Position numbers and translations under genes: made by a program
In this document: piece by piece, positions 5,757-6,015 of the stretch
Layout of the letters: each line of letters opens with the position of its first letter
How positions within the stretch are numbered: the first letter of the stretch is position 1
NCBI GenBank assembly: GCA_027067085.1
Contig: JAMOMM010000503.1
Location: 1 to 6,015, forward strand
Length of the DNA stretch: 6,015 nucleotides
From: Hyphomicrobiales bacterium
GTDB lineage: Bacteria; Pseudomonadota; Alphaproteobacteria; Rhizobiales; Aestuariivirgaceae
Reading direction: 5' to 3'
The notes under the pieces: generated by a model
Databases searched by the model: none
Seen by the model: only the letters and a program-made list of their open reading frames with translations
Told to the model about the DNA's origin: nothing

Positions 5757-6015
5757 AACAAATTTAGGCATGCCAATGTTCGTCATTGGTGTGCTTTTTT
5801 GTTTTAAGTGACGATCAACCTCAACGGCAACACAGCGGGCTTGACCTATACAATTTGCAACGGAAACGCCTGTTAGATAGTTGCCTGTTAAGAACAGCCC
5901 TGCCATGCGCTCATTCAATGTTTGTAACTCTTTAACTCGTTCGACATGGCCAAGACCATATTGCGGTAAGCTTCTGGCCCACTGCCGGCAACGCGCGAGC
6001 ATTGGTGCGCCTTTA
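5748..6015 (-). CDS. hemY: Oxygen-dependent protoporphyrinogen oxidase (HemY/PPOX type), C-terminal fragment
   Basis: The frame is open to the right edge, so only the last 88 complete codons are visible; the ATG at 6002 is internal (KGAP precedes it). The fragment shows the PPOX C-terminal signature: W-x-R-S-LPQYGLGH followed by ERV, then GLFLTGNYLTGVSVANCIGQA, the stretch that closes the FAD site in this flavin amine-oxidase-fold family. The enzyme oxidises protoporphyrinogen IX to protoporphyrin IX with O2, usually at the membrane, in heme synthesis. The last 19 or so residues extend beyond the conserved core, and their codons overlap the moeA terminator. Most alphaproteobacteria use the unrelated HemJ instead, so a HemY-type enzyme is somewhat unexpected if the host is one. 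Another FAD-dependent oxidoreductase of the same fold is the main alternative. It is convergent with moeA, 4 nt between stop codons. Confidence 0.82.
   Translation of the reverse strand, partial: KGAPMLARCRQWARSLPQYGLGHVERVKELQTLNERMAGLFLTGNYLTGVSVANCIGQARCVAVEVDRHLKQKSTPMTNIGMPKFVLS
5768..5805 (+). terminator. Strong intrinsic terminator of moeA, inside the hemY coding region
   Basis: An 11-bp stem, GCATGCCAATG (5768-5778) against CATTGGTGTGC (5784-5794), pairs fully with two G-U wobbles around the loop TTCGT, and runs directly into TTTTTTGTTTT (5795-5805). This is a textbook Rho-independent terminator, 24 nt after the moeA stop. It lies entirely in the 3' coding end of the opposite-strand hemY. 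In the minus direction the hairpin is followed only by a broken T-rich stretch, so it should be directional. Confidence 0.85.

Overview
This window looks like a piece of a bacterial chromosome of moderate GC content, most likely from an alphaproteobacterium. That placement rests on the style of NadC, MoeA and the cysteine-free FNR/FixK-type regulator; it is an impression, not a search result. It holds six protein-coding genes, two of them cut by the window edges. There are no RNA genes, insertion sequences or CRISPR arrays that I can see, and no gene-free stretch longer than 140 bases.

Layout. (1) 1-576, plus strand: the C-terminal two thirds of nadC (NAD synthesis). (2) 596-1303, minus strand: an OmpR/TorR-type response regulator, convergent with nadC. 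(3) 1304-1407: a divergent regulatory region with a near-consensus FNR/FixK box (1338-1351). (4) 1408-3642, plus strand: a membrane-bound hybrid sensor histidine kinase (TM - periplasmic helical region - TM - PAS - HisKA - HATPase - receiver). (5) 3643-3782: an AT-rich intergenic region with AACAACTT repeats spaced at 10-bp steps. (6) 3783-4472: a Crp/FNR-family regulator without the FNR iron-sulfur cysteines, overlapping by 4 bp (ATGA) with (7) moeA at 4469-5743 (molybdenum insertion into molybdopterin). (8) 5748-6015, minus strand: the C-terminal end of an oxygen-dependent (HemY-type) protoporphyrinogen oxidase, convergent with moeA and separated from it by 4 nt.

How it fits together. The divergent response regulator and kinase form a probable two-component pair. 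Their shared promoter region carries one FNR-type box placed at class-II distance from a plausible -10 element on both sides. The FNR-like protein keeps the E-T-L-S-R recognition helix that reads such boxes. It is cotranscribed with moeA, which makes the cofactor used by nitrate, DMSO and TMAO reductases. The inference is a small low-oxygen/molybdoenzyme regulatory island: an FNR/FixK-type protein may control the two-component pair, and the pair may in turn act on the repeats ahead of the FNR-like gene. At the moeA/hemY junction each gene appears to have its intrinsic terminator inside the coding sequence of the other, so the two mRNAs would overlap by about 100 nt. These regulatory layouts are the most interesting signals here; none of the gene families is itself new.
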